Source of the DNA: Actinacidiphila glaucinigra
GTDB lineage: Bacteria; Actinomycetota; Actinomycetes; Streptomycetales; Streptomycetaceae
Reading direction: 5' to 3'
Assembly: GCF_900188405.1 (NCBI RefSeq)
Contig: NZ_FZOF01000022.1
Span: 100,481 to 164,480, forward strand
DNA: 64,000 bases
The position numbers were made by a program, and so were the translations under genes. Numbering within the stretch: position 1 is the first letter of the stretch; each line of letters begins with the position of its first letter. Under the pieces are notes generated by a model. The model worked only from the letters and a program-made list of their open reading frames with translations. It made no database searches and was not told where the DNA came from. Positions 40,586-47,998 of the stretch are shown piece after piece.

Positions 40586-41797
40586 ATGGAGTTCGGGTCC
40601 CGTCTCTCGGCGATGCAGGATCCCGTCGGATCGGGTTGCAGGGTCTTCGTCGCCGTGATGATCGCGATCATCGCGGCCGTGCCGATCGCCGACCACTTCC
40701 TGCCGGAGGACATCCACCTCGCCCACGTGCTCGTCATCCCCGTCGCGCTCGCCTCGGCGTTCGCGGGAGCCGTGCGCGGTGCCCTGACGGGACTCGCGGC
40801 CGTAGTGGCGCTCGTCGCGGCCGGCGCCGAACGGCACACCCTTTTCTCGGAGAACGTCCTTGTCCAGCTCGGCTCGCTGGTGATGCTCTCGGTCCTGCTC
40901 GTGCTCATCAGCGCCCTGCGCGAGCGCCGCAGACACGAGCTCCAGGAGCTGCGCGAGGTGTCGCGGGCGACCCAGGGCGTGCTGCTGCGGCCGCTGCCCA
41001 CCCGCGCCGGGCCGGTGACCATCGCCACGGCCTACCGAAGCGCCGGGGACGGCGACCGCATCGGCGGCGACCTGTACGCCGTCGCGCGCACCGCCCGGGC
41101 CACCCGCCTGCTCATCGGCGACGTACGCGGCAAGGGGCTGTGTTCCATCGGCGACACCGAGACCGTCCTCGGTGCGTTCCGCGCCGCCGCGCACCGGCAG
41201 GCGCCGCTCGCGGAGCTGATGAAGTCGCTGGAGGCGGGCGTCCGCTGGGAACTCACCGAGTCATGGGACGGACCGAACGAGACCGACATCGGGGAGCGCT
41301 TCGTCACCGCGGCCGTCGTCGAGATCCCCGACGACGAGCCGTACGTGCGCGTGGTCAGCTGCGGGCACCTCCCGCCGATCCTCCTCCACGACGGGACCGT
41401 CACCACCCTCGACGTACCCGAACCGGCGCCCCCGCTGGGCCTCGGAGGGCTGACCGGCAGCAGCTACGCCCCCACCGCCTTCCCCTTCGCCCCCGGCGAC
41501 CGGCTGCTGCTCTACACCGACGGCGTGACCGAGGCCCGGAACGGCGCCGGGGAGTTCTATCCGCTCATGAGCCGGGTCGCGGAATGGGCCGACCGGCGCC
41601 CCGACCAGCTCGTGCGGAAGATGACCGACGACCTGCTCGCCCACGTGGCCGCCCCGCTGCAGGACGACATGGCCGTGGTCGCGATCGTGCGCGACGCCCT
41701 GGGGGGACGGCCTCCGCACGCACGGGCCCACGCCGGTGCCGACACGGCAGCGGACGCCGGGGAGCCGGACGTTCGGCCCGCCGGCCGCGGACTCTGA
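40586..41797 (+). CDS. Membrane PP2C/SpoIIE-type serine phosphatase
   Basis: A 403-residue protein. Three N-terminal membrane helices (CRVFVAVMIAIIAAVPIADH, AHVLVIPVALASAFAGAV, LGSLVMLSVLLVLISAL) are followed by a linker helix and a PP2C SpoIIE domain: DGDRIGGDLYAVARTARATR with the metal-binding Asp, LIGDVRGKGLCSIGDTETVL, VVSCGHLPPILLHDGTVTTL and PGDRLLLYTDGVTEARNGAG. Such phosphatases activate anti-anti-sigma factors, opposing RsbW-like kinases such as the one just upstream. Its Pro/Ala-rich tail is not conserved. Confidence 0.9.
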   Translation: MEFGSRLSAMQDPVGSGCRVFVAVMIAIIAAVPIADHFLPEDIHLAHVLVIPVALASAFAGAVRGALTGLAAVVALVAAGAERHTLFSENVLVQLGSLVMLSVLLVLISALRERRRHELQELREVSRATQGVLLRPLPTRAGPVTIATAYRSAGDGDRIGGDLYAVARTARATRLLIGDVRGKGLCSIGDTETVLGAFRAAAHRQAPLAELMKSLEAGVRWELTESWDGPNETDIGERFVTAAVVEIPDDEPYVRVVSCGHLPPILLHDGTVTTLDVPEPAPPLGLGGLTGSSYAPTAFPFAPGDRLLLYTDGVTEARNGAGEFYPLMSRVAEWADRRPDQLVRKMTDDLLAHVAAPLQDDMAVVAIVRDALGGRPPHARAHAGADTAADAGEPDVRPAGRGL

Positions 41798-41943
41798 CGA
41801 CGACCGCCACGACGCCGCAACCCCCCCAGGTACCAGTGGCGGTGTCCGCCGCCCCAGGGCTGCGGCTGCCTGATCCCGTCGACCGGCCGTGCCCGGTGCC
41901 GAGGAATGAACCGCGCCGTCGCGGACAGACGTGCGGTGCGGGC

Positions 41944-41975
41944 GCCGGACCGCGTTCCCCCCGTCGCGGTCCGGC
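41944..41975. terminator. Hairpin between convergent genes
   Basis: GCCGGACCGCG (41944-41954) pairs perfectly with CGCGGTCCGGC (41965-41975). It lies between the phosphatase stop and the HxlR stop; two direct CAGGGCGCCGG copies follow at the HxlR end. Confidence 0.7.
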
Positions 41976-42002
41976 ACCCCGCGGTCGTCAGGGCGCCGGT
42001 GT

Positions 42003-42449
42003 TCAGGGCGCCGGGGCGCGCACCTCGACGTCGTCGGGCCCGAGCGGCCGCCCGTCGGCGTCGCGCATCTCCAGCGGGGCCAGCGGACGGCCGCTCGCCC
42101 GGTCCACCGCGGTGGTGCGGCGCTCCCCGGGCTCGAAGAGGTTGTCCTCGCCCCACTGGCGCAGGGCGAGCAGCACCAGCCGCAGCCCCTTGCCCTCCTC
42201 GGTGAGTTCGTACTCCCGGTACGGACTCCCGTCCGAGGCGGGGACCGTACGCAGCACCCCGTGCTCCACCAGCTTGGCGAGGCGGCTGCTCAGGATGTTC
42301 TTGGCGCAGCCCAGGCCGCGGTGGAAGTCGTTGAACCGGCGCACTCCGTTGAGCGCGTCCCTGACGATCAGCAGCGACCACCAGTCGCCGACGACGCCCA
42401 GGGTCCGCGCGACCGGGCACGGTCCGTCACTGAAGTCCTTCTTCTGCAT
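42003..42449 (-). CDS. HxlR-family transcriptional regulator
   Basis: A 148-residue winged helix-turn-helix protein with the HxlR layout: SDGPCPVARTLGVVGDWWSL, LIVRDALNGVRRFNDFHRGL, CAKNILSSRLAKLVEHGVLR and YELTEEGKGLRLVLLALRQW. Two Cys (about residues 11 and 48) are in positions used for thiol sensing in some HxlR proteins. A dyad lies right upstream of ATG 42449, consistent with autoregulation. No divergent target gene is adjacent. Confidence 0.9.
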   Translation of the reverse strand: MQKKDFSDGPCPVARTLGVVGDWWSLLIVRDALNGVRRFNDFHRGLGCAKNILSSRLAKLVEHGVLRTVPASDGSPYREYELTEEGKGLRLVLLALRQWGEDNLFEPGERRTTAVDRASGRPLAPLEMRDADGRPLGPDDVEVRAPAP

Positions 42450-42459
42450 CTCCCTCTCC

Positions 42460-42478
42460 CGGTTTCGACATTAAACCG
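42460..42478. promoter_or_regulatory. Dyad upstream of the HxlR gene
   Basis: CGGTTT and AAACCG flank CGACATT; the flanking CTCTCCC/GAGAGGG extends the symmetry imperfectly. It lies 11 bases from the start codon, partly over the ribosome binding site. Confidence 0.55.
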
Positions 42479-42539
42479 AGAGGGCGGGCGGGGCAAACAT
42501 CGGTGGCGGGTGCTGCCCGGGCACCGGCCGGGTACGGGC

Positions 42540-43178
42540 CTATTCCGGACGTGCGGGGACGTAGAAGCCGGTCGTGGCGTCGACCGCGGCGGCCACGGTG
42601 TCCTCGGGGGCGCCCGAGGCGGCGTACGCGGTGCCCCATGCCCGGCTGCTGCGGATCATGAAGTCGCGGGCCTCGTCGGAGTACTGCCACTGCTCGGCCA
42701 TCTCCGGTCCGCTGGGCTCGCCGGCGAGGTACAGGCCGAGGCCCAGCAGCCCCAGGTCCCAGCCCACGCCGACCGCTCCGGGCCCGAACTGGTCCCACAT
42801 CCCGGGCGGCACGACGGCGACGTGCTCCAGTTCCAGGACCGTGCGCTCCGCGTCCTGCGCGGTCAGCCGCACCTCCACCTCGCTGAACCCGGGGGCCTCG
42901 CCCATGACCCAGCTGACCCGGAGGAGCTTCGGGGGCTCGCAGCGCAGGACCTCCCCGCCCGCGTTGCCCTGCAACTGGTAGCGGCCGCCGAGCCGCAGCT
43001 CGCCGGTGACCGGCAGGAACCAGCGACCGATCCGCTCCGCGGTGGTGCAGGCGTCCCACACGTCCTCGACAGGGGCGTCGTACGTGCGGCGCAGCAGCAC
43101 CGTGCGCGCCTCCTCGCCGGAGACGTCCCGGCTGCCGGTCGCGCGGTGGATGGCGTTGATCTCGTCGACGATGTTCAT
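42540..43178 (-). CDS. SRPBCC (AHSA1-type) protein
   Basis: A 212-residue START-like protein: RTVLLRRTYDAPVEDVWDAC, TTAERIGRWFLPVTGELRLG, GGRYQLQGNAGGEVLRCEPP and LLRVSWVMGEAPGFSEVEVR, typical of the Aha1-domain SRPBCC group that often binds hydrophobic ligands. ATG 43178 overlaps the upstream ArsR stop by 4 bases, so the two form one coupled unit. ArsR-SRPBCC pairs are common in actinobacteria; the ligand is unknown. Confidence 0.88.
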   Translation of the reverse strand: MNIVDEINAIHRATGSRDVSGEEARTVLLRRTYDAPVEDVWDACTTAERIGRWFLPVTGELRLGGRYQLQGNAGGEVLRCEPPKLLRVSWVMGEAPGFSEVEVRLTAQDAERTVLELEHVAVVPPGMWDQFGPGAVGVGWDLGLLGLGLYLAGEPSGPEMAEQWQYSDEARDFMIRSSRAWGTAYAASGAPEDTVAAAVDATTGFYVPARPE

Positions 43179-43582
43179 GCGGTGTCTTCCCGTTCCCTTC
43201 CGGAGTCCCGGGCCTGTCCCGTCCCCGGTCGCTGCTGTTCCTGTGCGAGACGCCGTTCGCGGCGCCCCCGGGCGAGCTCGGTGCCGAGCGCGTCCAGCCG
43301 CTGCTCCCAGAAGCCGCGGAAGCGCTCGAGCCATGCGTCGACCTCGCGCAACGGCGCGGCCTGCACGGCGTAGAGCCTCCTGGTGCCCTCCGCCCGCACC
43401 ACGGCGAACCCGTTCTCCCGCAGGACCCTCAGATGCTGGGACACGGCGGGCTGCGAGATGCCGAATTCCTCCCTGATGACCTCGGTGATCGCGCCGGACG
43501 GCTGCTCCCCGGAGGCGAGGAGCTCCAGAATCCGGCGTCGCACCGGATCGCCGAGTACGTCGAATGCGTGCACGTCGGCCAC
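43175..43582 (-). CDS. ArsR-family transcriptional regulator
   Basis: A 135-residue winged helix-turn-helix repressor: HAFDVLGDPVRRRILELLAS, GEQPSGAITEVIREEFGISQ, PAVSQHLRVLRENGFAVVRA, GTRRLYAVQAAPLREVDAWL. It lacks the metal-binding Cys of ArsR and belongs to the group paired with SRPBCC genes. GTG 43582 was chosen because the family starts here; GTG 43597 overlaps a palindrome with a TATAAG box, and there is no ribosome binding site before either start, suggesting a very short or absent leader. Confidence 0.85.
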   Translation of the reverse strand: MADVHAFDVLGDPVRRRILELLASGEQPSGAITEVIREEFGISQPAVSQHLRVLRENGFAVVRAEGTRRLYAVQAAPLREVDAWLERFRGFWEQRLDALGTELARGRRERRLAQEQQRPGTGQARDSGREREDTA

Positions 43583-43596
43583 TATGACAGCAGCCA

Positions 43597-43606
43597 CTTA
43601 TATAAG
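43597..43606. promoter_or_regulatory. CTTATATAAG palindrome at the ArsR promoter
   Basis: A perfect 10-base palindrome whose minus-strand reading contains TATAAG, a good -10 hexamer, 15 bases before GTG 43582. It could be both promoter and operator. Confidence 0.55.
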
Positions 43607-43832
43607 CAAGGAGTTAGATGATCTCGGGGACTCCGCTGCCCACGGGAGGCATCCGCTTCTCCTCGGCCTCCTGAGCAGCGGCGACGCGCCCCGCAGCGCG
43701 CCTCACCCCAAGGGGGGAGGAACGAACCGGGCATAGGGGTGGCTTCAGGGACGTTCTCTGACGCGGGCCCCCGGGTCCACGGCGTAGGACTTGAAGGGTC
43801 CGCCCTGCACGGGCCGCGTTTCCGAAGGAGTG

Positions 43833-43934
43833 ATGACCATGCGCCGCATCCGCGTCCAGCGACCGAAGAAGCCGGCGCCGTCGCGCCCTCCGATCGACCT
43901 GCGGACACCGTCCGGAAAGCCCCTCCCGTACTGA
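43833..43934 (+). CDS. Pro/Arg-rich small protein (33 aa)
   Basis: A short frame reading MTMRRIRVQRPKKPAPSRPP, IDLRTPSGKPLPY. AAGGAG lies four bases before ATG 43833 and ten before ATG 43839. The peptide is strongly basic and contains eight Pro. It is followed 46 bases later by a second small frame and a perfect terminator, which supports a real transcript. I do not recognise it; it could be a regulatory or antimicrobial-type peptide, but nothing shows this. Confidence 0.45.
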   Translation: MTMRRIRVQRPKKPAPSRPPIDLRTPSGKPLPY

Positions 43935-43980
43935 CGCCCGCCCCGACGCACACCGTGCACGTCCAGAAGGGTCGCCCGAG

Positions 43981-44103
43981 ATGAGCGACACATCCCGCCG
44001 ACCGGGCAGTACCGTCCCGGCCTTCCGCCCCGTCTTCGCCTACGTGGTGAGGCGGCTGCGCTACCTCGCCGAGGGCTTCCGCCGCGCCGCACCGGCCGGG
44101 TGA
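43981..44103 (+). CDS. Amphipathic small protein (40 aa)
   Basis: Reads MSDTSRRPGSTVPAFRPVFA, YVVRRLRYLAEGFRRAAPAG. The second half forms an amphipathic helix with Arg on one face and Val/Leu/Tyr/Phe on the other. AGAAGGG lies ten bases before ATG 43981. A 42-base perfect palindrome begins seven bases after the stop, a normal terminator position. Membrane association or nucleic-acid binding would fit the composition; function unknown. Confidence 0.5.
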   Translation: MSDTSRRPGSTVPAFRPVFAYVVRRLRYLAEGFRRAAPAG

Positions 44104-44109
44104 CGGAAC

Positions 44110-44151
44110 CGGGGAGCCCGGAGTGCCGCCGGCGGCACTCCGGGCTCCCCG
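44110..44151 (+). terminator. Perfect 42-base palindromic terminator
   Basis: Positions 44110-44130 are the exact reverse complement of 44131-44151 (CGGGGAGCCCGGAGTGCCGCC folded on itself). It follows the 40-aa frame directly. Confidence 0.8.
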
Positions 44152-44263
44152 TGACGAGTGGCGGCCGCGTCCCCCGGACGGCCCACACGGGGCGCTGTTG
44201 CGCGTCGGCGCCGACCGGGCGACCCTTGACGTGATTCGGGTGCACCGGAACGCGAGGTGGGCC

Positions 44264-44479
44264 ATGGTCGAGCCAGCAGTGACGATCCGGCAGGACGGCG
44301 AAGGTTATGTGGTCACGTGCCCGGGGACCGACGCGGTCGGGCGCGGGCCCACGGAGACGCAGGCGTGGACCGACTTCTGGGCCGCCCTGCACGCCGACTG
44401 GAAACCCCCGGAGGAGCTGAAGGCGGGCCCCGGTGAGGACCACGCACGAGGTCTACGGGTCCTGCGGCTCTTCCTCTGA
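44264..44479 (+). CDS. Small hypothetical protein (71 aa)
   Basis: A soluble protein beginning MVEPAVTIRQDGEGYVVTCP with GTDAVGRGPTETQAWTDFWA following, and a basic C-terminus (RGLRVLRLFL). GAGGTGGGCC precedes ATG 44264. The beta-beta-alpha pattern of the first 50 residues resembles small HicB-like or DUF-type domains, but I do not assign it. It is convergent with the Rv1733c-type membrane gene. Confidence 0.55.
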   Translation: MVEPAVTIRQDGEGYVVTCPGTDAVGRGPTETQAWTDFWAALHADWKPPEELKAGPGEDHARGLRVLRLFL

Positions 44480-44484
44480 CCCGG

Positions 44485-45048
44485 TCAGGGCGCCCGGCCG
44501 GACCACACCGGCTCGACGCGTTGCCACTCCCGCTCCCACGACCGCAGCCGCCCGCGCAGCGCCAGGGCGGCCACCGCGTGGTGCACGCCCCAGGCGAGCG
44601 CGGACCACAGCAGGAAGCACGTGACACCCAGGACGAGGGCGGCCCCCCGCGCACCGGCCGTACTGCGCGGCTCCGGCACCGGCGCGCCCCGGTCGTCCAC
44701 CCAGATCCGTATCCGGTCGCCCGCCTCGACGGGCCGCCCCACCGGGACCCGCCCGGTGTGCGGGCGGCCGGGCGGGTACTCCCAGCCGGCACTCACCGGC
44801 GGCAGCGAGCGCATGCCGTGCTCATGGAAGACCGGTCCCGTCGCGTCCAGGGCGGTGCCCGCCACGAGGTGCCGGTGGCCCCGTTCGGCCAGCGCCTGAG
44901 CGCGCTCCGCCCGGTGCACGGAGAACCCCACGCACGACGAGGCGACCACGGCCAGCACCATCAGCACCGAGGCGGCCAGTCGCGGCAGGGTGTGCGCGCA
45001 CGGACGGCACCCGACCGGCAGCGCGGCGGGACAGGCACAGAGCAGCAT
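44485..45048 (-). CDS. Rv1733c-family membrane protein
   Basis: A 187-residue protein with two membrane helices, LPRLAASVLMVLAVVASSCV near the N-terminus and GAALVLGVTCFLLWSALAWG near the C-terminus, and an extracellular domain between them containing GHRHLVAGTALDATGPVFHE and GDRIRIWVDDRGAPVPEP. That arrangement is the Rv1733c family, common in actinobacteria and upregulated in M. tuberculosis dormancy. GAGGAGGG precedes ATG 45048. It is likely a single gene. Confidence 0.8.
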   Translation of the reverse strand: MLLCACPAALPVGCRPCAHTLPRLAASVLMVLAVVASSCVGFSVHRAERAQALAERGHRHLVAGTALDATGPVFHEHGMRSLPPVSAGWEYPPGRPHTGRVPVGRPVEAGDRIRIWVDDRGAPVPEPRSTAGARGAALVLGVTCFLLWSALAWGVHHAVAALALRGRLRSWEREWQRVEPVWSGRAP

Positions 45049-45144
45049 GGGACCCTCCTCGGACGAGGTGCGCGGCCCGGCCTCGACCGGACTGCCGACA
45101 TGCTGCACCCACGGGGCCCTCGGGCGCCGGGAATTCGCCTCCTT

Positions 45145-46029
45145 CTAGTCGGCGACCGCGGGTGACGCCGGCCGCGCGCCGGGAACCCGGCGCGCGCGGC
45201 CCCCCGAGGGCGTCGGCCGGGACAGCACGACCACGCCCCGCCCGGCCGCCAGCGCCCCCGCCAGCGCCACCGCGAGGCCCACCGAACCGCCCCGGAAGCC
45301 CTCGCCGAGCAGCAGCACACCCACGCATCCCGCCACCAGGGGGTTCGCCAGCGTGACGGCCGCCAGCGCGACGCCCAGCCCGCCGCGGTACGCCTCCTGC
45401 GACCACACCATCCCCGCGATCGCCAGGACGCCGGTGCAGCCCGCCGCCACCAGGAGCATCGGGTCGTCGACGGCCGCCCCCAGCCCTTGCGCGGCCAGGT
45501 GCACCGCGAGGCCCTGGGTCAGGCACGAGGCGATCCCGAACGCCGCGCCCGCCGCCGTCGCGAAGCGCAGTGCGCGCAGCACGGACCGGTCGGCCCCCCA
45601 CGGCAGCCGGGTCAGCGCCAGTGCCGCCGCCGCCGTGATCGCGGCCAGCAGGACCAACTCGGTACCGTCCAGCGCCCGTTCCGTGCCGGGTGGCGCGGTG
45701 CACAGCAGGAGCGTCACCAGCCCCAGCACGGTCAGAGCCGCCCCGCGCCACTCCCGGGGCCGTACCCGGCGCCGGCCGAGGGCGGCGTGCAGCGGCAGCG
45801 CCAGTACGAGGGTCAGCGCGCCCAGCGCCTGGACCACGGTCAGCGATCCGTATCGCAGCGCGACCGCGTGCAGTCCGGCCCCGGCCGCCTGGAGGGCCAG
45901 AGCCAGCGTCCACAGCCCGCCCGTCGGCTTCCGCCCGGCGGCGGCCGTGCGTTCCTGGGCGACGGCCGCCGTCGCGTAGCAGACCGCCGACAGCAGGGCC
46001 GCCGCCAGGGACAGCACGCCGCCGTTCAT
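45145..46029 (-). CDS. EamA/DMT-family transporter-like protein
   Basis: A 294-residue protein with about ten helices: MNGGVLSLAAALLSAVCYAT, ALALQAAGAGLHAVALRYGS, LTVVQALGALTLVLALPLHA and VALAAVTLANPLVAGCVGVL, LLGEGFRGGSVGLAVALAGA. The two-fold repeat and helix spacing match drug/metabolite transporters of the DMT superfamily. Substrate unknown. ATG 46029 follows GGAGGG at seven bases. Confidence 0.85.
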   Translation of the reverse strand: MNGGVLSLAAALLSAVCYATAAVAQERTAAAGRKPTGGLWTLALALQAAGAGLHAVALRYGSLTVVQALGALTLVLALPLHAALGRRRVRPREWRGAALTVLGLVTLLLCTAPPGTERALDGTELVLLAAITAAAALALTRLPWGADRSVLRALRFATAAGAAFGIASCLTQGLAVHLAAQGLGAAVDDPMLLVAAGCTGVLAIAGMVWSQEAYRGGLGVALAAVTLANPLVAGCVGVLLLGEGFRGGSVGLAVALAGALAAGRGVVVLSRPTPSGGRARRVPGARPASPAVAD

Positions 46030-46165
46030 ACGAACGCCCTCCGAACGGGCATGGGGCTCCTCCTGGGGTGCGGGGGCGGTGGCGAGTGCCTCCAGCACAT
46101 CGTGCGCGCCGCCCCCGGGGCATCAGGGTCCACCCCGAGCCGCCCCCCAACCCTTCCCGGGGGTG

Positions 46166-47788
46166 TCAGGTGCAGACCGTGCCGGCGGGCGGCAGCTGAC
46201 CGCGGGTCAGATAGCCGTCGACGGCGTCGTCGACGCAGCCGACCGACCTGAGGTACGCGGTGTGGCCGTCGCCGTCGTAGGTGAGGAGCCGGCCCGAGGA
46301 GAGCAGGCGGGCCAGGGCCCGGGCCTCGGTGTAGGGGGTCGCCGGGTCGCGGGTGGTGCCGACGACCAGGATCGGCGGCGCGCCGGGCGCGGTGATGGGA
46401 CCGGCCGGCTGGTCCGCGGGGACCGGCCAGTGGGCGCAGGTCGACAACTGGTCCGCGAAGTACCGCCCGAAGCGGGGGGAGGTCCGTACGAACTCGGGGA
46501 GCGCGGCCCGGGCCTGCGCGGGGGTGGCGCGTGCTCCCAGACTTCCGCTCAGGCAGGTGATCGCGACGTACGCGTCACCGCTGAAACCGGAGTCCTCGAA
46601 GGCCCCGCCGAGTTCCTGCACGGTGGTGGTGTCACCGGTGCGCACCTCGCGGAGCGCGGCGCGCAGTTTCTCCCACGCGGGCGCCATGAGCGCGGTCGTG
46701 ACCGCGCTGATGAGGCTGTCGCCGTCGACGACCACGTCCTTGCCCTGCCGCAACGGGGCGCGGTCGAGGGCGTCGACCAGCGCGTCCAGCGCGGGGCCGG
46801 CCTCGGCGGCGGAGCGGCCGACGGGGCATGCCGGGCGGGCGGCGCAGTCGGCCGCGAAGGAGTCCCAGGCGATCTGGTAGCCCCGGGCCTGGCCCAGCAG
46901 GCTGTGGACGCCGTCGAGGGTGGGGTCGACGGCGCCGTCGAGCACCATGCGGCCGGCGCGGGACGGGAAGAGTCCGGCGTAACTCGCGCCGAGGTAGGAG
47001 CCGTAGGAGAAGCCGAGGTAGTGCAACCGCTCGTCGCCGAGGAGGGCGCGGACCAGTTCCAGGTCCCGGGCCGAGTCGAGCGTGCCGACGTGCGGGAGCA
47101 GCCGCCCCGCGCCGCGCTCGCACGCGGTGGCGGTCTCGCGGGCCGCCTTGTCGGCGGCCGCGAAGTCCGGCCCGTTCGCGTCCGGCCCGTTCTTGTCCGG
47201 CCCGTTCTCGTCCGGTCCGCCCGGGCCGCGGGGTCGCCGTACCGCCGCAGGGGTGCCGGCCGTGTCGTCGCCGCAGTTCACCGGGGTGCTGGAACCGACC
47301 CCGCGGGGGTCCACGGCGACCAGGTCGTAGGAGGCCCGCACGGCCGGGGAGAAGGCCCCGGCGAACGACCACAGCGAGGTGATCGCGGGTTCGCCGGGGC
47401 CTCCGGGGTTGAACAGCAGCGAGCCGATGTGCCGGGCGCCGGTCCCGGTGGCCTTCTTGCGGGTCGCGGCCAGGAAGATGTCGCCGGCCTCCGGACGGGC
47501 GTAGTCCAGCGGGGCCCGCAGGGTGGTGCACTGGAACGAGGGCTGCTCCGCGCAGGGCGTCCACCGGAGCTTCTGCCGGTAGTGGCCGGCCAACCCGGGG
47601 GGAACGGTCGTGGCGGTGGTGCCGGGGGGTTCCGCGGGGCCGTGGCCCATGCGTTGCCCCGGCGGTCCCGCCGCGCAGCCGGTCAGCAGGAGTGCGCAGG
47701 CCCAGAGCACGGCGAGCGCCGTGTGGTGGGGTCCGCGCCGGGGTCCGCGGGATATGTGGCCGGTGGTCCGGGCTTCCTTCATCGCCAC
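46166..47788 (-). CDS. Secreted TAP-like alpha/beta-hydrolase lipoprotein
   Basis: A 540-residue lipoprotein: signal helix ALAVLWACALLLTGCAAGP with lipobox LTGC at about Cys38. The alpha/beta-hydrolase domain contains HIGSLLFNPGGPGEPAITSL, SYDLVAVDPRGVGSSTPVNC, the nucleophile elbow LHYLGFSYGSYLGASYAGLF, the Asp in ILVVGTTRDPATPYTEARAL and the His in LLTYDGDGHTAYLRS, with a TAP-type C-terminal domain. Family members are tripeptidyl aminopeptidases such as Streptomyces SlpD/SlpE. A four-copy NGPD repeat lies near residue 197. GTG 47788 follows AAGGAG. Confidence 0.9.
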   Translation of the reverse strand: MAMKEARTTGHISRGPRRGPHHTALAVLWACALLLTGCAAGPPGQRMGHGPAEPPGTTATTVPPGLAGHYRQKLRWTPCAEQPSFQCTTLRAPLDYARPEAGDIFLAATRKKATGTGARHIGSLLFNPGGPGEPAITSLWSFAGAFSPAVRASYDLVAVDPRGVGSSTPVNCGDDTAGTPAAVRRPRGPGGPDENGPDKNGPDANGPDFAAADKAARETATACERGAGRLLPHVGTLDSARDLELVRALLGDERLHYLGFSYGSYLGASYAGLFPSRAGRMVLDGAVDPTLDGVHSLLGQARGYQIAWDSFAADCAARPACPVGRSAAEAGPALDALVDALDRAPLRQGKDVVVDGDSLISAVTTALMAPAWEKLRAALREVRTGDTTTVQELGGAFEDSGFSGDAYVAITCLSGSLGARATPAQARAALPEFVRTSPRFGRYFADQLSTCAHWPVPADQPAGPITAPGAPPILVVGTTRDPATPYTEARALARLLSSGRLLTYDGDGHTAYLRSVGCVDDAVDGYLTRGQLPPAGTVCT

Positions 47789-47932
47789 GTCTCTCCTTCA
47801 CCTTCCGGTGCGTGATCAGTGCACCACGCAGCGTGTCCGGCGGAGGTGTTCGCCTAGGCCGGCGGAGTGAACCGCCGCGGGCGTACCAGGGGCCCACCGC
47901 GTAGGTGCGGCCGCTCGGTCGGCCGACGGCGG

Positions 47933-47980
47933 ACGGCACCGCGCCCCGGACCCGTGTGCGGGTCCGGGGCGCGGTGCCGT
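47933..47980 (-). terminator. 22-bp stem terminator
   Basis: Positions 47933-47954 pair perfectly with 47959-47980 around a TGTG loop (core GGCACCGCGCCCCGGACCC). It lies 19 bases downstream of the secreted-protein gene at 47999-48910. Confidence 0.85.
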
Positions 47981-47998
47981 GAGGGGGAACGCGGGGCG

